A stretch of 64,000 nucleotides of DNA from Hyphomicrobium sp. (GCA_017512425.1 JAFWGI010000005.1:124001-188000); one strand, 5' to 3'; positions 38,392-48,365 are shown, numbered from the stretch's first letter. The notes: generated by a model from the sequence alone, not told the origin. Numbers and translations are program-made.

Positions 38392-38418
38392 AAAGGCCCC
38401 GGTTTCCGGGGCCTTTTT
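38392..38418 (+). terminator. Rho-independent terminator after the BI-1 family gene
   Basis: AAAGGCCCCGG (38392-38402) pairs with CCGGGGCCTTT (38406-38416) around a TTT loop and is followed by Ts. The A-run on the other side makes it usable for the convergent DUF2794 gene too. Confidence 0.9.
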
Positions 38419-38443
38419 GCATTTCGGTATTAAGCTTAGATGC

Positions 38444-38830
38444 CTAGGTGCGAATGACTTCCGGGCGCTTGTCGAAGACGTCGAGGACGCGCGCCAAATC
38501 TTGGCCGCGCTTCATGATCAGCCCGCCGGCCGCCACGACGCTGTACGCACCTTGCTTGCGCGCCAGCTTCGGGTCCTTTTCTATTCTGTAGAGTGGGACT
38601 TCGCTGGCGCGTCGGAAAATAGAGAAGACGGCTTTGTCGCGCGTCAGGTCGATCGCGTAATCCCGCCACTCACCCGACGCCACCTTGCGTCCGTAGACGG
38701 CCAGGATCGCCATCAATTCCTGTCGGTTGAAAACGATCTGCGCTGCGGGTTCCGCTTGCACCGACGGTGCAATATCCGATGGGTAGCCCGAACGGCGCGG
38801 GCGAAAAAGTATCGGCTCAGAGTCGCTCAA
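38444..38830 (-). CDS. DUF2794 domain protein
   Basis: Conserved alphaproteobacterial protein, 128 residues. The core IVFNRQELMAILAVYGRKVASGEWRDYAIDL, FSIFRRASEVPLYRIEKDPKLARKQGAYSVV matches DUF2794, whose role is unknown. It starts with TTG at 38830, supported by AGGGAGA about 6 nt upstream. It is convergent to the BI-1 gene. Confidence 0.85.
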   Translation of the reverse strand: MSDSEPILFRPRRSGYPSDIAPSVQAEPAAQIVFNRQELMAILAVYGRKVASGEWRDYAIDLTRDKAVFSIFRRASEVPLYRIEKDPKLARKQGAYSVVAAGGLIMKRGQDLARVLDVFDKRPEVIRT

Positions 38831-38999
38831 GCGCGTCTCCCTGGTTCGCTCGATAAGAATGCCCTGACCACGACAGAAAGCAAGAGGTGCTGCGCAGCTC
38901 GGGCTCGATTATGGTCAGCGCAGCATCGAAATACCCTCAAGACAACAATAAGGGGTCCGGAAGTCACCGCGAAACGGCCGCAAACGAGCGGCACCTTGT

Positions 39000-39230
39000 A
39001 CACCGTTGCCAGAGGCTCTGCGCAGCGAACCGGCTCTGGAAACTCAGCCCCCAGCCCCCGGGGCCAACTTTTAAGCGTAGGGCCTTCGGCAACGCTCCCT
39101 GTACAGTCTATGCAGTCCGAATTCCCCAGTTCGGAGTGTAAAAGTCTCCAAAGCCTATCTCCCAAATGTCCCGACCCTGTCGCAAGACAAGAAGGACCGG
39201 TCCCCCAGCCGGTCCTTCTCTGTTATTTTT
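39000..39230 (+). ncRNA. Candidate structured small RNA ending in a strong terminator
   Basis: The 467-bp gap 38831-39297 has no gene I can support. On the plus strand it holds three possible hairpins: CCAGAG (39010-39015) with a downstream CTCTGG, AGCGT (39074-39078) with ACGCT (39092-39096) plus an inner GCC/GGC, and TCCGAA (39116-39121) with TTCGGA (39130-39135). It ends with a perfect terminator. A terminator there without an open frame ahead points to an RNA. It does not match tmRNA, 6S, SRP or RNase P motifs that I can recognise. The 5' end is a guess. Confidence 0.35.
39191..39230 (+). terminator. Rho-independent terminator upstream of the M3 peptidase gene
   Basis: Perfect 10-bp stem GAAGGACCGG (39191-39200) / CCGGTCCTTC (39209-39218), an 8-base loop, then TCTGTTATTTTT. 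It ends a plus-strand transcript before the peptidase gene begins at 39298. Confidence 0.9.
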
Positions 39231-39297
39231 GGAACAATTGCTGATTTCGTGAGCCGAAACAGTAACTTTGCCGTACATTGGTCATGAGGAGCTTTTC

Positions 39298-41409
39298 ATG
39301 ACCAAATCGATTTCCGCTCGAACTCGGCCTGCCTCCAGCCAACACCGACCAAAAACATCGACGACCGCGCGCAGTAAGCAGAACCCACTTCTGGCCCGCT
39401 GGTCGACCGCGTTCGGCGCGCCGCCGTTCGCGAAAATTGAAACGAAGCATTTCCGCACCGCGTTGAACGCCGCGTTCCGCGAGCACAAGGCCGAGATCGA
39501 GAAAATCGCGTCGAACACCGCCCGCTCGACGTTTGCAAATACTGTTTTGGCGCTTGAGAAAAGCGGCACGCTGCTGGCACGCGTGGGCGCTGTCTTCGGC
39601 AATCTCGAAGCATCGGATTCGACGCCGGAACTTCAAGATATCGCGCGCGAGATGTCGCCGCGCTTTGCGGCCCACGAGACGCAGATGCTGCTCGATGCGC
39701 GGCTGTTCCGCCGGATCGACGATCTCTATGAGCGGCGTGATGCGCTGAATCTCAATGACGAAGACAAGCGCGTTCTGGAGCGCCATCACCTGACGTTCGT
39801 GCGCGCAGGCGCCAGGCTGTCAGCGGCCGCGAAGTCACGTGTCAAGGCGATCAACGCCCGGCTCGCGAGCCTCGTGACGCAATTCATGCAGAACGTTTTG
39901 AAAGATGAGCAGTCTTGGCGTCTGGTGCTCGATGGCAAGCGTGACCTAGCTGGACTGCCCGAGTCGTTCGTCGATGCCGCAAAGCGCGCGGCCGATGACC
40001 AGGGTTTCAAGGGCAAAGCGCTCGTCACTCTTGCTAGGTCCAGCGTCGAGGGGTTCCTGACTTTCTCGAGTCGCCGCGATCTTCGTGAGCAGGCGTTCAA
40101 AGCGTGGATTGCACGCGGTGCAGGCGACGGCGATACCGACAATCGAAGTATCGTTTCGGAAGTCGTCGCTTTGCGCAGCGAATACGCGCAACTGATGGGC
40201 TTCAGGTCGTTCGCCGAGTTCAATCTCGAAGACACGATGGCTAAGAAGCCTGAAAACGTTCATGAATTAATGACTGCAGTCTGGTCGAAGGCTGTGAGCC
40301 GGGCCGCCGAAGAGCGCGATGCGCTGGCCGAGTACGCGCGGGCAGAGGGCGAGAACGTCGATATCGCGCCTTGGGACTGGCGGTACTTCGCCGAGAAGGT
40401 GCGCAAGGAGCGCTTCGACCTCGATGAGGCGGAGCTACGCCCCTACCTGCAGCTCGACAAAATGATTGCCGCCGCCTTCGACTGCGCGACGCGCTTGTTC
40501 GGTCTGCAATTCCGCGAAATCGAGAACTTCGCCGGCTATCACCCTGACGTTCGCGCCTGGGAGGTGCTCGATAAGTCAGGAGCGCACGCGGGCCTGTTTA
40601 TCGGTGATTACTTTGCCCGGCCCTCCAAAAGGTCCGGTGCATGGATGTCGAGCTTCCGTACGCAGCACATGCTCGGCAAGGGACAGCATCCAATCATCAT
40701 CAACGTCCTGAATTTTGCCAAAGGCGGTGATGGTGAACCGACCCTTTTGTCCTTTGACGACGCCAGGACTTTGTTCCACGAATTCGGCCACGGCCTGCAC
40801 GGTTTGTTGTCGAATGTCACATACCCGTCGATCGCGGGCACAGCGGTCTCGACTGATTTCGTAGAATTACCATCGCAACTCTACGAACATTGGCTGTCGA
40901 CGCCGCAGGTGTTGAGCCGGTTTGCCGTGCATTATCAAACCGGCGACGTCATGCCGAAAGAGCTACGCGAACGCCTGCAGGCGGCGCGGAACTTCAATCA
41001 GGGATTTGCGACGGTCGAATACACAGCTTCGGCGCTCGTCGACATGGCGCTCTATGCCTCCGACGCGTCGGACATCGGCGACATCGAAAAGTTCGAGGCT
41101 GAGACGCTGAAGAAAATCGGCATGCCGCCGGAGATCGTCATGCGGCACCGGTTGCCGCACTTTATGCATATTATCGGTGGCTACGCGGCCGGCTATTACA
41201 GCTATCTGTGGTCGGAAGTCATGGACGCCGATGCCTTCGCGGCTTTCGAGGAAACCGGCGACGTTTTCGATCCGGCAACGGCTGTGAAGCTGAAAGAGTT
41301 CATCTATTCGGCGGGAAACCGGCGTGATCCGCACGACGCCTACGTCGCATTTCGCGGCCGCGCGCCGAAGATCGACGGCCTTCTCAAAAAACGCGGGCTG
41401 GCGGCGTAA
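39298..41409 (+). CDS. M3-family oligopeptidase (thermolysin-like zinc peptidase)
   Basis: Cytosolic zinc peptidase, 703 residues from the ATG at 39298, which follows GAGGAG at 7 nt; an in-frame TTG at 39268 lacks such a site. The zinc motif HEFGH is at 494-498 within LFHEFGHGLHGLLS, followed by the third-ligand region LPSQLYEHWLS. Length and pattern fit the oligopeptidase A / Dcp branch. It degrades short peptides. It has no signal peptide and is monocistronic. Confidence 0.93.
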   Translation: MTKSISARTRPASSQHRPKTSTTARSKQNPLLARWSTAFGAPPFAKIETKHFRTALNAAFREHKAEIEKIASNTARSTFANTVLALEKSGTLLARVGAVFGNLEASDSTPELQDIAREMSPRFAAHETQMLLDARLFRRIDDLYERRDALNLNDEDKRVLERHHLTFVRAGARLSAAAKSRVKAINARLASLVTQFMQNVLKDEQSWRLVLDGKRDLAGLPESFVDAAKRAADDQGFKGKALVTLARSSVEGFLTFSSRRDLREQAFKAWIARGAGDGDTDNRSIVSEVVALRSEYAQLMGFRSFAEFNLEDTMAKKPENVHELMTAVWSKAVSRAAEERDALAEYARAEGENVDIAPWDWRYFAEKVRKERFDLDEAELRPYLQLDKMIAAAFDCATRLFGLQFREIENFAGYHPDVRAWEVLDKSGAHAGLFIGDYFARPSKRSGAWMSSFRTQHMLGKGQHPIIINVLNFAKGGDGEPTLLSFDDARTLFHEFGHGLHGLLSNVTYPSIAGTAVSTDFVELPSQLYEHWLSTPQVLSRFAVHYQTGDVMPKELRERLQAARNFNQGFATVEYTASALVDMALYASDASDIGDIEKFEAETLKKIGMPPEIVMRHRLPHFMHIIGGYAAGYYSYLWSEVMDADAFAAFEETGDVFDPATAVKLKEFIYSAGNRRDPHDAYVAFRGRAPKIDGLLKKRGLAA

Positions 41410-41436
41410 GTTTGATATCGGCGCCTGCCGGCGATC

Positions 41437-42234
41437 TCAGAACAAGCCGCCCCACGCCGCAGCGATGATCGGTCCGGCCTTGCCCTCCTGGATCAGCACG
41501 ACCGACTTCTGCGTTTCTGCGAGCATGACGGCCGCGCGCGGAATTTGGATTTTCATCGCTTGGCCGCGCCACAGGCCGATGGGCGTCATTTCGCGGACGA
41601 TGTTGGTATAGATAAGCTGCTTGCCGGCGTTTTCGCCCTTCTTGACGTCGACCGTCGCGACCGATTGCACAACGCCAAGCCAGATGGTTGCCTCTTTGAC
41701 GGGTTTGCCAGGTGCTCCCTTGGCCGCACCGGCAGCAACGTTCAACGTATTGCGCTCCTGCCAGAACCAGAGCGGCACCCGGACAGCTTCTAGCTCGCGG
41801 TTGGTCTGGCTGATGGCGCTGGCGATATCCGATTTCTCAGCGCCGTTGACGTGGGTCATGCCATTGATCACGGCTTGAGGCGTGTAGATCGCGCCGTCAC
41901 CGCGCGCTTTGGCATAAGCGCGCTGGCGATCACTGTTGCGCGACGAAGCGAGCGTGTCCTTCCATCCAAGATAGTCCCAGTAGTCGACGGGGAATGTGAG
42001 TGCGATGACTTCAGGGTCGGCCGCGAACGTCTGCAGCAGCGTGTCGGCAGGCGGGCATGACGAGCAGCCCTGGCTCGTGAAGAGTTCGATGACGGCGCGG
42101 GGTTTAACCTGATCGGCAGCAAGCGGCGCGGTTAGCTCTGTCTGAATGTCGAGGCCAGGCTCCTGCGCGCGCGCAACGGCCATCCACGACAGCGATGCGG
42201 CGACAGCCAGAATTCCAACTTTAACAAACGGCAT
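41437..42234 (-). CDS. DUF1223 exported thioredoxin-like protein
   Basis: A 265-residue exported protein. From the ATG at 42234 (GAGAGGA about 10 nt upstream) the signal peptide MPFVKVGILAVAASLSWMAVARA is intact; the longer form from 42381 would bury it. The DUF1223 block reads AVIELFTSQGCSSCPPADTLLQTFA, with a CxxC in thioredoxin-like setting, and ALTFPVDYWDYLGWKDTLAS. It probably acts in periplasmic redox chemistry, but the role is not established. Confidence 0.88.
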   Translation of the reverse strand: MPFVKVGILAVAASLSWMAVARAQEPGLDIQTELTAPLAADQVKPRAVIELFTSQGCSSCPPADTLLQTFAADPEVIALTFPVDYWDYLGWKDTLASSRNSDRQRAYAKARGDGAIYTPQAVINGMTHVNGAEKSDIASAISQTNRELEAVRVPLWFWQERNTLNVAAGAAKGAPGKPVKEATIWLGVVQSVATVDVKKGENAGKQLIYTNIVREMTPIGLWRGQAMKIQIPRAAVMLAETQKSVVLIQEGKAGPIIAAAWGGLF

Positions 42235-42445
42235 AAGGCGCGGTCCTCTCGGCGACAGGCGCCATTCAACGGGTCTGCATGACATGTAGTGCGAAAACGA
42301 TTTTGCAAATAGTGAAGGCTTGGTCACGAACGCTTGATAGCTTTGGGTATACGCCGCAACCGGCGTAAACCTTACGGCCAACCGGTGCGAAAGGTCGTTT
42401 CCTTTGACAGCTTAGGGTTAGCGTGCCGGCGCGTCTCGCACAGCA

Positions 42446-42476
42446 AAAAAGGGCTGCCCGCTGGACAGCCCTTTTT
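42446..42476. terminator. Bidirectional terminator between the DUF1223 leader region and acnA
   Basis: A-run, GGGCTG (42451-42456), a 9-base loop, CAGCCC (42466-42471) and a T-run. It sits 24 bases beyond the acnA stop and has A- and T-runs that suit both strands; acnA (-) is the likely user. Confidence 0.85.
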
Positions 42477-42499
42477 CGTTTTCATGTCCTGTCGTTCGA

Positions 42500-45214
42500 T
42501 CAGGCGGCCAAATTGCGGAGCACGTACTGCAGGATGCCGCCGTTTTTGTAGTATTCGATCTCGTCCAGGGTATCGATACGGCAGAGCAATGGCACGTTGA
42601 ACGTGCTGCCGTCCGGTCGCGTGATTTGGGCTTCCATCTTCTGGCGCGGTTTGACGTTGGTCAGGCCCGCGATCGCAACGGTCTCGTCGCCTTTAAGGCC
42701 GATGGTCTGCCACGACGTGCCGTCTTCGAACGTGAACGGCAGCACGCCCATGCCGACGAGGTTCGAACGATGAATGCGCTCGAACGACTGCGCGATGACC
42801 GCTTTGACGCCGAGGAGGTTGGTGCCTTTTGCCGCCCAGTCGCGCGACGAACCGTTGCCGTACTCGACACCTGCGAAGACAACCAAAGGCACATCTTCAA
42901 GCGCGTAGCTCTGGGCGGCATCGTAGATCGCCATGCGCTCACCCGACGGGTGGTGGATCGTAAACCCGCCTTCGACGACGTTCCCCGCATCATCTTTGAC
43001 CATGTAGTTCTTGATGCGGATGTTGGCGAACGTGCCACGCATCATGACTTCATGGTTGCCGCGCCGTGTGCCGTACTGGTTGAAGTCGGCCGGTTTGACG
43101 CCGTTGTCGATCAGATACTTGCCGGCAGGCGATGCGGCTTTGATCGATCCCGCAGGCGAGATGTGGTCGGTCGTGATCTTGTCGCCAAACAGCGCCAGAA
43201 TGCGCGCGTTCTTGATGTCGTCGATCGAGCGCGGCTTCGGCGAGATCGACGTGAAGTACGGCGGATTTTGCACATACGTCGATTGACCGTCCCAGCCATA
43301 CGTCAAGCCCGCGCCGGACGCGATGCCCTGCCAGTTCGTATCGCCTTTGAAGACGTCCGCGTAACGCGACTTGAACATGTCGCGCGTGATGTTTTCAGCG
43401 ACGAACTTCTGCACTTCGGCGGATGTCGGCCAGATGTCCTTGAGGTACACCGGCTTACCGTCTTTGCCGGTGCCGAGCGGTTCGGTCGTCAGGTCTTTTT
43501 GGACGGACCCTGCAAGCGCGTACGCGACGACGAGTGGCGGCGACGCCAGATAGTTCGCCTGCACATCCGGGCTGACGCGACCTTCGAAGTTGCGATTGCC
43601 AGACAAAACAGCAGCCGCGACGATGCCGTTTTCGTTGATCGACTTCGAGATCTCGGCCGGTAGCGGACCGGAGTTCCCGATGCATGTCGTGCAGCCGAAG
43701 CCGACGAGGTTGAAGCCGACGGCATCGAGGTATTTCTGCAGGCCGGCTTTCTCGAGATAGGCAGCGACAACCTGCGATCCTGGCGCAAGCGACGTCTTCA
43801 CCCACGGTTTTGACGTGATGCCCTTTTCGATCGCGTTGCGCGCCAGAAGGCCGGCGGCGATCAAGACGCTCGGGTTTGATGTGTTCGTGCAGCTCGTGAT
43901 CGCGGCGATGACAACGTCGCCGTGACCGATATCGAAGTCGCGGCTTTCGACCGCGGCACGCTTGGCGAGTTCACCGGGCTTTTTGTATTCGGACTCGAGC
44001 GCGGTTGCGAAACCGCTCTTGATACCGATCAGCGCGATGCGGCCCTCTGGGCGCTTCGGCCCGGCCATCGAAGGTTCGACCGATGCGAGGTCGAGCTGCA
44101 GCGTGTCGGTAAAGACCGGATCGGCTGCGTTCGCGATACGGAAGAGGCCTTGCGCCTTGCTGTAGGCATCGACGAGCGCGATGCGGTGCTCGTCGCGGCC
44201 AGAGATTTTCAGATAGTTCAGCGTTTCGCCGTCGACCGGGAAGAAGCCGCACGTCGCGCCATATTCCGGCGCCATGTTGGCGATGGTCGCGCGGTCGGCA
44301 AGCGTCATGTTGTCGAGGCCTGGGCCGAAGAATTCGACGAACTTGTTGACCACGCCCTTCTTGCGCAGCATCTGCGTGACGGTCAGCACGAGGTCGGTGG
44401 CGGTGACGCCTTCGTTGAGCTTGCCTGTCAGCTTGAAGCCGATGACTTCCGGAATGAGCATCGATTGCGGCTGGCCCAGCATCGCGGCTTCGGCTTCGAT
44501 GCCGCCTACGCCCCAACCAAGCACAGCGAGGCCGTTGACCATCGTCGTGTGGCTGTCCGTTCCGACGACCGTGTCTGGATATGCGACCGTCGCGCCGTCG
44601 GTCATGGTGTTGGTCCAGACCGTCTGCGCCAGATATTCGAGATTGACCTGATGGCAAATACCGGTGCCAGGCGGCACGACGCGGAAATTCTCGAACGCGC
44701 CCTGGCCCCACTTCAGGAAGTTATAGCGCTCGCCGTTTCGTGCATATTCCAGCGCCACGTTCTGGCCGAGCGATTTTGGCGTACCGAATTCGTCGACAAT
44801 GACCGAGTGGTCGATGACCAGATCGACGGGCACGAGCGGGTTGATCTTCTTCGGGTCGCCGCCAAGTTTCGTCATGCCATCGCGCATCGCCGCGAGATCG
44901 ACGACAGCTGGAACGCCGGTAAAGTCCTGCATCAAAACGCGCGCGGGGCGGAAGCCGATTTCCTTTTCCGCTTTGCCGGTGTTCTGCAGCCAGTCGGCCA
45001 TCGCCTGAATGTCCGCTTTCGTAACCGTGCGGCCGTCTTCGCTGCGCAGCAGGTTTTCGAGAAGGACTTTCATCGAGAACGGCAGCTTCGAGATGCCGGT
45101 CAGGCCGTTGGCCTCGGCGTCTGGCAGCGAATAGTAAACGTAAGGCTTGCCGTCGACGGTCAACGTCTTGCGGCATTTGAAACTGTCTCTGGAAACGGGC
45201 GTGAGAGCGCTCAA
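42500..45214 (-). CDS. acnA: Aconitate hydratase A
   Basis: TCA-cycle enzyme that isomerises citrate to isocitrate; 904 residues, typical for AcnA/IRP1. The [4Fe-4S] ligands appear in [12 protein letters not shown] and [25 protein letters not shown] near the start and the swivel-domain [17 protein letters not shown] are strong matches. The TTG start at 45214 is supported by GGAGG 9 nt upstream. It is divergent from the ccm operon, a common rhizobial arrangement. Confidence 0.97.
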   Translation of the reverse strand: MSALTPVSRDSFKCRKTLTVDGKPYVYYSLPDAEANGLTGISKLPFSMKVLLENLLRSEDGRTVTKADIQAMADWLQNTGKAEKEIGFRPARVLMQDFTGVPAVVDLAAMRDGMTKLGGDPKKINPLVPVDLVIDHSVIVDEFGTPKSLGQNVALEYARNGERYNFLKWGQGAFENFRVVPPGTGICHQVNLEYLAQTVWTNTMTDGATVAYPDTVVGTDSHTTMVNGLAVLGWGVGGIEAEAAMLGQPQSMLIPEVIGFKLTGKLNEGVTATDLVLTVTQMLRKKGVVNKFVEFFGPGLDNMTLADRATIANMAPEYGATCGFFPVDGETLNYLKISGRDEHRIALVDAYSKAQGLFRIANAADPVFTDTLQLDLASVEPSMAGPKRPEGRIALIGIKSGFATALESEYKKPGELAKRAAVESRDFDIGHGDVVIAAITSCTNTSNPSVLIAAGLLARNAIEKGITSKPWVKTSLAPGSQVVAAYLEKAGLQKYLDAVGFNLVGFGCTTCIGNSGPLPAEISKSINENGIVAAAVLSGNRNFEGRVSPDVQANYLASPPLVVAYALAGSVQKDLTTEPLGTGKDGKPVYLKDIWPTSAEVQKFVAENITRDMFKSRYADVFKGDTNWQGIASGAGLTYGWDGQSTYVQNPPYFTSISPKPRSIDDIKNARILALFGDKITTDHISPAGSIKAASPAGKYLIDNGVKPADFNQYGTRRGNHEVMMRGTFANIRIKNYMVKDDAGNVVEGGFTIHHPSGERMAIYDAAQSYALEDVPLVVFAGVEYGNGSSRDWAAKGTNLLGVKAVIAQSFERIHRSNLVGMGVLPFTFEDGTSWQTIGLKGDETVAIAGLTNVKPRQKMEAQITRPDGSTFNVPLLCRIDTLDEIEYYKNGGILQYVLRNLAA

Positions 45215-45432
45215 GGTCTAGCCTCCTCTAAGGAAAAGACGAAGAGCCGCGCCGCCGGAGTGCCGGCGGATCAAGGACAGTACGCAATGGGCAGGGCGCC
45301 CGGCGTGCCGCCTCGCTTTTGCGCTAGCGGAAGGTGTAACGAGACAACTATATAGCCTAGCCGGTCCATGTATCACACAGCCCCGGCACAATAAAATGAT
45401 GCGCTTTATTGCCTCTCTCGTACAGCTCTTCG

Positions 45433-46068
45433 GTGACAAATTCTGTGCAGCTCATCGCTGAAAAATTGATCATCGAACGCGGTGGCCGAACGATCTTGAA
45501 TGACGTGTCGTTTACGGCGGGCGCCGGCGCAACACTACTTTTGACGGGGGCGAACGGAGCCGGGAAAACAACGCTGTTGCGGGCTCTTGGCGGTTTTCTG
45601 CCACTCACTGGCGGGACTATTCGCGTGACGCCGGCCGACGACGAAACACCACGCGCCGAGCTGATTCATACGGTGGGGCATAGCAACGCCGTCAAAGTGC
45701 ACCTGACGGTTCGCGAAAATGTCATGTTCTGGTCGCGGTTTCTCGGTGGCAGTGTGGCGGCTGAGGATCGCACCGATCGAGCGCTCGGCGCCTTCGCTCT
45801 ACGCGATCTCGAAGACGTTCCGGCCAGCTACCTCTCCGCGGGCCAACGTCGCCGCCTGGGCCTTGCGCGCTTGCTGGCTGCCCCGCGTCCGATCTGGCTG
45901 CTTGATGAGCCGACCGTGTCGCTCGACGCGGCATCAACGGAACGGCTGGCGCGCGTCATCGATCAACACACGGCAACGGGTGGATTGGTCGTGGCGGCCA
46001 CGCATCTGCCGCTCGGCTTAAACAACACGCGTGAGCTGCGCCTAGGCGTCGAGGGTGGGCGAGCGTGA
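45433..46068 (+). CDS. ccmA: Cytochrome c maturation ATPase CcmA
   Basis: ATPase of the CcmABCD complex that releases holo-CcmE. Walker A is GANGAGKTT, the signature LSAGQRRRLGLARLL, and Walker B PIWLLDEPTVSLD. The start is uncertain: the GTG at 45433 gives 211 residues, close to other CcmA; a TTG at 45409 adds 8 and a GTG at 45445 removes 4. Its stop overlaps the ccmB start (GTGA). Confidence 0.9.
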   Translation: MTNSVQLIAEKLIIERGGRTILNDVSFTAGAGATLLLTGANGAGKTTLLRALGGFLPLTGGTIRVTPADDETPRAELIHTVGHSNAVKVHLTVRENVMFWSRFLGGSVAAEDRTDRALGAFALRDLEDVPASYLSAGQRRRLGLARLLAAPRPIWLLDEPTVSLDAASTERLARVIDQHTATGGLVVAATHLPLGLNNTRELRLGVEGGRA

Positions 46069-46733
46069 CACGTTTCTGGACACTCGTCCGCCGTGACTTG
46101 ACGCTGGCCGTGCGCGAAGGCGGCGCGATCGGCACGGCGCTCGGCTTCTTTTTGCTTGTCGTCGCATTGATGCCGCTCGGGCTCGGACCAGACCTCAACC
46201 TGCTGGCGCGGATCGCGTCCGGCATTCTCTGGATCGCGCTTCTGCTGTCGGCTCTGCTGTCACTTGGGCGAATTTTTGAATCCGATTCGGACGACGGCGC
46301 ACTTGAGGTTATGGCGACGTCATCCTTGCCGCTCGAACTCGTCGCTGCCGCTAAGGCAACAGCACATTGGATTTCGACCGGGATACCGCTCGCCCTTCTT
46401 GCACCTATGCTTGGACTGCTGCTCAATCTCGACATTGCGGCGTACCCGGCACTCATCGCCACGATGCTGGCGGGAACGCCAGCGGTAAGCTTTATCGGAG
46501 CTATTGGCGCAGCACTGACGCTCAAAGCCCGGCGCGGCGGCCTGCTCCTCGCGCTCGTTGTGCTGCCGCTTTACATCCCAACGTTGATTTTCGGCATTTC
46601 GGCCGTCAGCGCTGTCACGCTGCAAACCGGCGCCTTCGTTTCCTCGTTTTTAATACTCATAGCGCTGTCGCTTGGGAGTCTCGTTCTCGGACCGCTGGCG
46701 GCCGCAGCGGCGCTGCGCATTCAGATGCAATAG
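46065..46733 (+). CDS. ccmB: Haem exporter permease CcmB
   Basis: Membrane subunit of the CcmABCD complex, 222 residues with six membrane segments. FWTLVRRDLTLAVREGG at the start and FESDSDDGALEVMATSSLPLELVAAAKATAHW are typical CcmB blocks, as is LYIPTLIFGISAV. It starts with GTG overlapping the ccmA stop, so it is coupled to ccmA. Confidence 0.94.
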   Translation: MTRFWTLVRRDLTLAVREGGAIGTALGFFLLVVALMPLGLGPDLNLLARIASGILWIALLLSALLSLGRIFESDSDDGALEVMATSSLPLELVAAAKATAHWISTGIPLALLAPMLGLLLNLDIAAYPALIATMLAGTPAVSFIGAIGAALTLKARRGGLLLALVVLPLYIPTLIFGISAVSAVTLQTGAFVSSFLILIALSLGSLVLGPLAAAAALRIQMQ

Positions 46734-46817
46734 GTGGCGATAAAGTAAGGTTCTGCACTAACCATCCAACGCGCCGTTTTCTTGTGTCTCGACGGCAAAA
46801 AGGCTTACATCCCGCCC

Positions 46818-47561
46818 ATGCAAACTTTGACGCAACGCCTCGCGAACCCGACCCGCTTCATGCAGCTTTCCGGCACGCTTCTGCCGATTGTTGCCGGCGC
46901 TGCGTCCGTTGCCATTCTCTACGGGCTGTACCTGGCGTTCTTCGTATCGCCGGCTGACTATCAGCAGGGTGAAACTGTTCGCATCATGTACATCCACGTA
47001 CCAAGCGCGTGGCTCGCGATGATGGCCTACGCGCTTGTTGCGCTGTCGAGCTTCGGCTTGCTGGTCTTCCGCCATCCGCTGGCAGATGTGTCGGCCAAAG
47101 CCGCTGTGCCGATCGGTGCCGCCTTCACGTTTCTCGCATTGTTCACGGGCTCGCTTTGGGGAAAGCCGATGTGGGGAACCTATTGGGTTTGGGACGCGCG
47201 GCTAACGTCGGTGCTGGTTCTGTTTTTTCTGTATCTCGGCCTGATGGCGTTGCGCTCGTCGCTTGAGGACGAGAATCTCGCGGCGAAGCTGACGGCGGTG
47301 CTGGCGCTTGTCGGCGTGACGCTGTTGCCGATCATCAAGTTTTCCGTCGACTGGTGGAACACGCTGCATCAGCCGTCGACCGGCATGACATCGACCGTCG
47401 ATCCGTCGATGCGCTGGCCGCTGCTGGTCATGGCGATCGGATTTTCGCTGCTTTTTTTTGCACTTCACATGAAGGCGATGCGTAACGAAGTTTTGCGGCG
47501 TAGGGTCAAGGCCTTACGTTTGGCTGACGTCGCGCGGCGCGATGCCGTCGCTGCGGAGTAA
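46818..47561 (+). CDS. ccmC: Haem-handling protein CcmC
   Basis: Loads haem onto CcmE. It has 247 residues from the ATG at 46818; a TTG at 46782 is possible. The tryptophan-rich motif is WGTYWVWDARLTS, and conserved His residues flank it (YIHVPSAWLAMMAYA and WWNTLHQPS). Six membrane segments are visible. It lies 84 bases after ccmB. Confidence 0.95.
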   Translation: MQTLTQRLANPTRFMQLSGTLLPIVAGAASVAILYGLYLAFFVSPADYQQGETVRIMYIHVPSAWLAMMAYALVALSSFGLLVFRHPLADVSAKAAVPIGAAFTFLALFTGSLWGKPMWGTYWVWDARLTSVLVLFFLYLGLMALRSSLEDENLAAKLTAVLALVGVTLLPIIKFSVDWWNTLHQPSTGMTSTVDPSMRWPLLVMAIGFSLLFFALHMKAMRNEVLRRRVKALRLADVARRDAVAAE

Positions 47562-47565
47562 AATC

Positions 47566-47742
47566 ATGGATCTTGGTCCGCACGCTGCCTTCATCTGGAT
47601 ATCGTACACCGCGGTTGTTGCCGTCGTCGGCGGTTTGATCGCGTGGCTGGTCGCCGACGGCCGCCGCCAACTGGCAGCCCTCAAGGCGCTTGAAGACCGT
47701 GGCGTCCGGCGCCGGTCGTCTGGCGACGCAGGTGGTGTCTGA
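47566..47742 (+). CDS. ccmD: Haem exporter small subunit CcmD
   Basis: A 58-residue membrane protein, MDLGPHAAFIWISYTAVVAVVG at the start and one membrane helix, then a basic tail, as expected for CcmD, which stabilises CcmC-CcmE. Its ATG follows the ccmC stop by 4 bases, and its last base overlaps the ccmG ATG. Confidence 0.85.
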   Translation: MDLGPHAAFIWISYTAVVAVVGGLIAWLVADGRRQLAALKALEDRGVRRRSSGDAGGV

Positions 47743-48341
47743 TGGCTGACAAGAAATCGTCGATGGTTCGGCTGCTGCCGGTGTTGATTTTTGCCGGCAT
47801 TGCTGCGTTTTTCGGCCTCGCGCTGATGACGGCCGAGCCGTCACGGGTGCCGTCGACGCTGATCGGAAAACCGGTGCCGCAATCGGTATTTCCCGCGCTA
47901 TCCGAGTTGACCGATGACGGCAAACCTGTTCCCGGTTTTTCGTCGACCGATCTTGCACGTGGCAAGCCGACCGTCGTCAACTACTGGGCATCGTGGTGTG
48001 CGCAATGCGTCGAAGAGCACCCTCTGCTCGACAAGCTTGCGGCCTCTTCGGGTGCGGACGTCTTCGGCGTGAATTACAAGGACACAGATGTGGCGGCCCG
48101 CCGCTACCTCGGCCGCTACGGCAATCCCTATGCTGCCGTCGGCACCGACGCGAATGGCCGTACGGCTATCGATTGGGGTGTCTACGGAATGCCAGAGACG
48201 TTCGTGATCGATGGCCAAGGGCGCATCGTCTACAAGCACATCGGGCCGATCTCTCCGGAATCGATTGAGAGCAAAATCTTACCCGCTATCGAAAAAGCAA
48301 AAGGCGCGGCCAAGGCATCCGAAACGCCAGCCGCGCCTTGA
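47742..48341 (+). CDS. ccmG: Thiol:disulfide interchange protein CcmG (DsbE)
   Basis: Membrane-anchored thioredoxin that reduces apocytochrome c. It has 199 residues with an N-terminal anchor (LLPVLIFAGIAAFFGLALM). The active site is WASWCAQC, in a fold with GVNYKDTDVAARRYL and the cis-Pro YGMPETFVIDG typical of CcmG. The 3' end encodes a hairpin that also serves as the minus-strand terminator. ccmE, ccmF and ccmH are not in this operon. Confidence 0.94.
   Translation: MADKKSSMVRLLPVLIFAGIAAFFGLALMTAEPSRVPSTLIGKPVPQSVFPALSELTDDGKPVPGFSSTDLARGKPTVVNYWASWCAQCVEEHPLLDKLAASSGADVFGVNYKDTDVAARRYLGRYGNPYAAVGTDANGRTAIDWGVYGMPETFVIDGQGRIVYKHIGPISPESIESKILPAIEKAKGAAKASETPAAP
48290..48339 (-). terminator. 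Terminator of the carbonic anhydrase gene, embedded in the end of ccmG
   Basis: AAGGCGCGGC (48301-48310) and GCCGCGCCTT (48330-48339) are perfect 10-bp arms with a 19-base loop. On the minus strand the stem is followed by TTTTGCTTTTT, so it can end the carbonic anhydrase transcript while lying inside the ccmG coding sequence. Confidence 0.65.
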
Positions 48342-48365
48342 TAGGTATTCTACGAACCCAGTGCA

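Noticed and set aside
38881..39230. tmRNA, 6S RNA, SRP RNA or RNase P RNA in the gap
   Set aside because: No T-arm or CCA end, no SRP tetraloop region, and no RNase P core motif was recognised; kept only as an unnamed RNA candidate.
43922..45355. A 477-codon open frame on the plus strand opposite acnA
   Set aside because: It is the antisense of a strongly conserved aconitase gene in a GC-rich genome and shows no recognisable domain.
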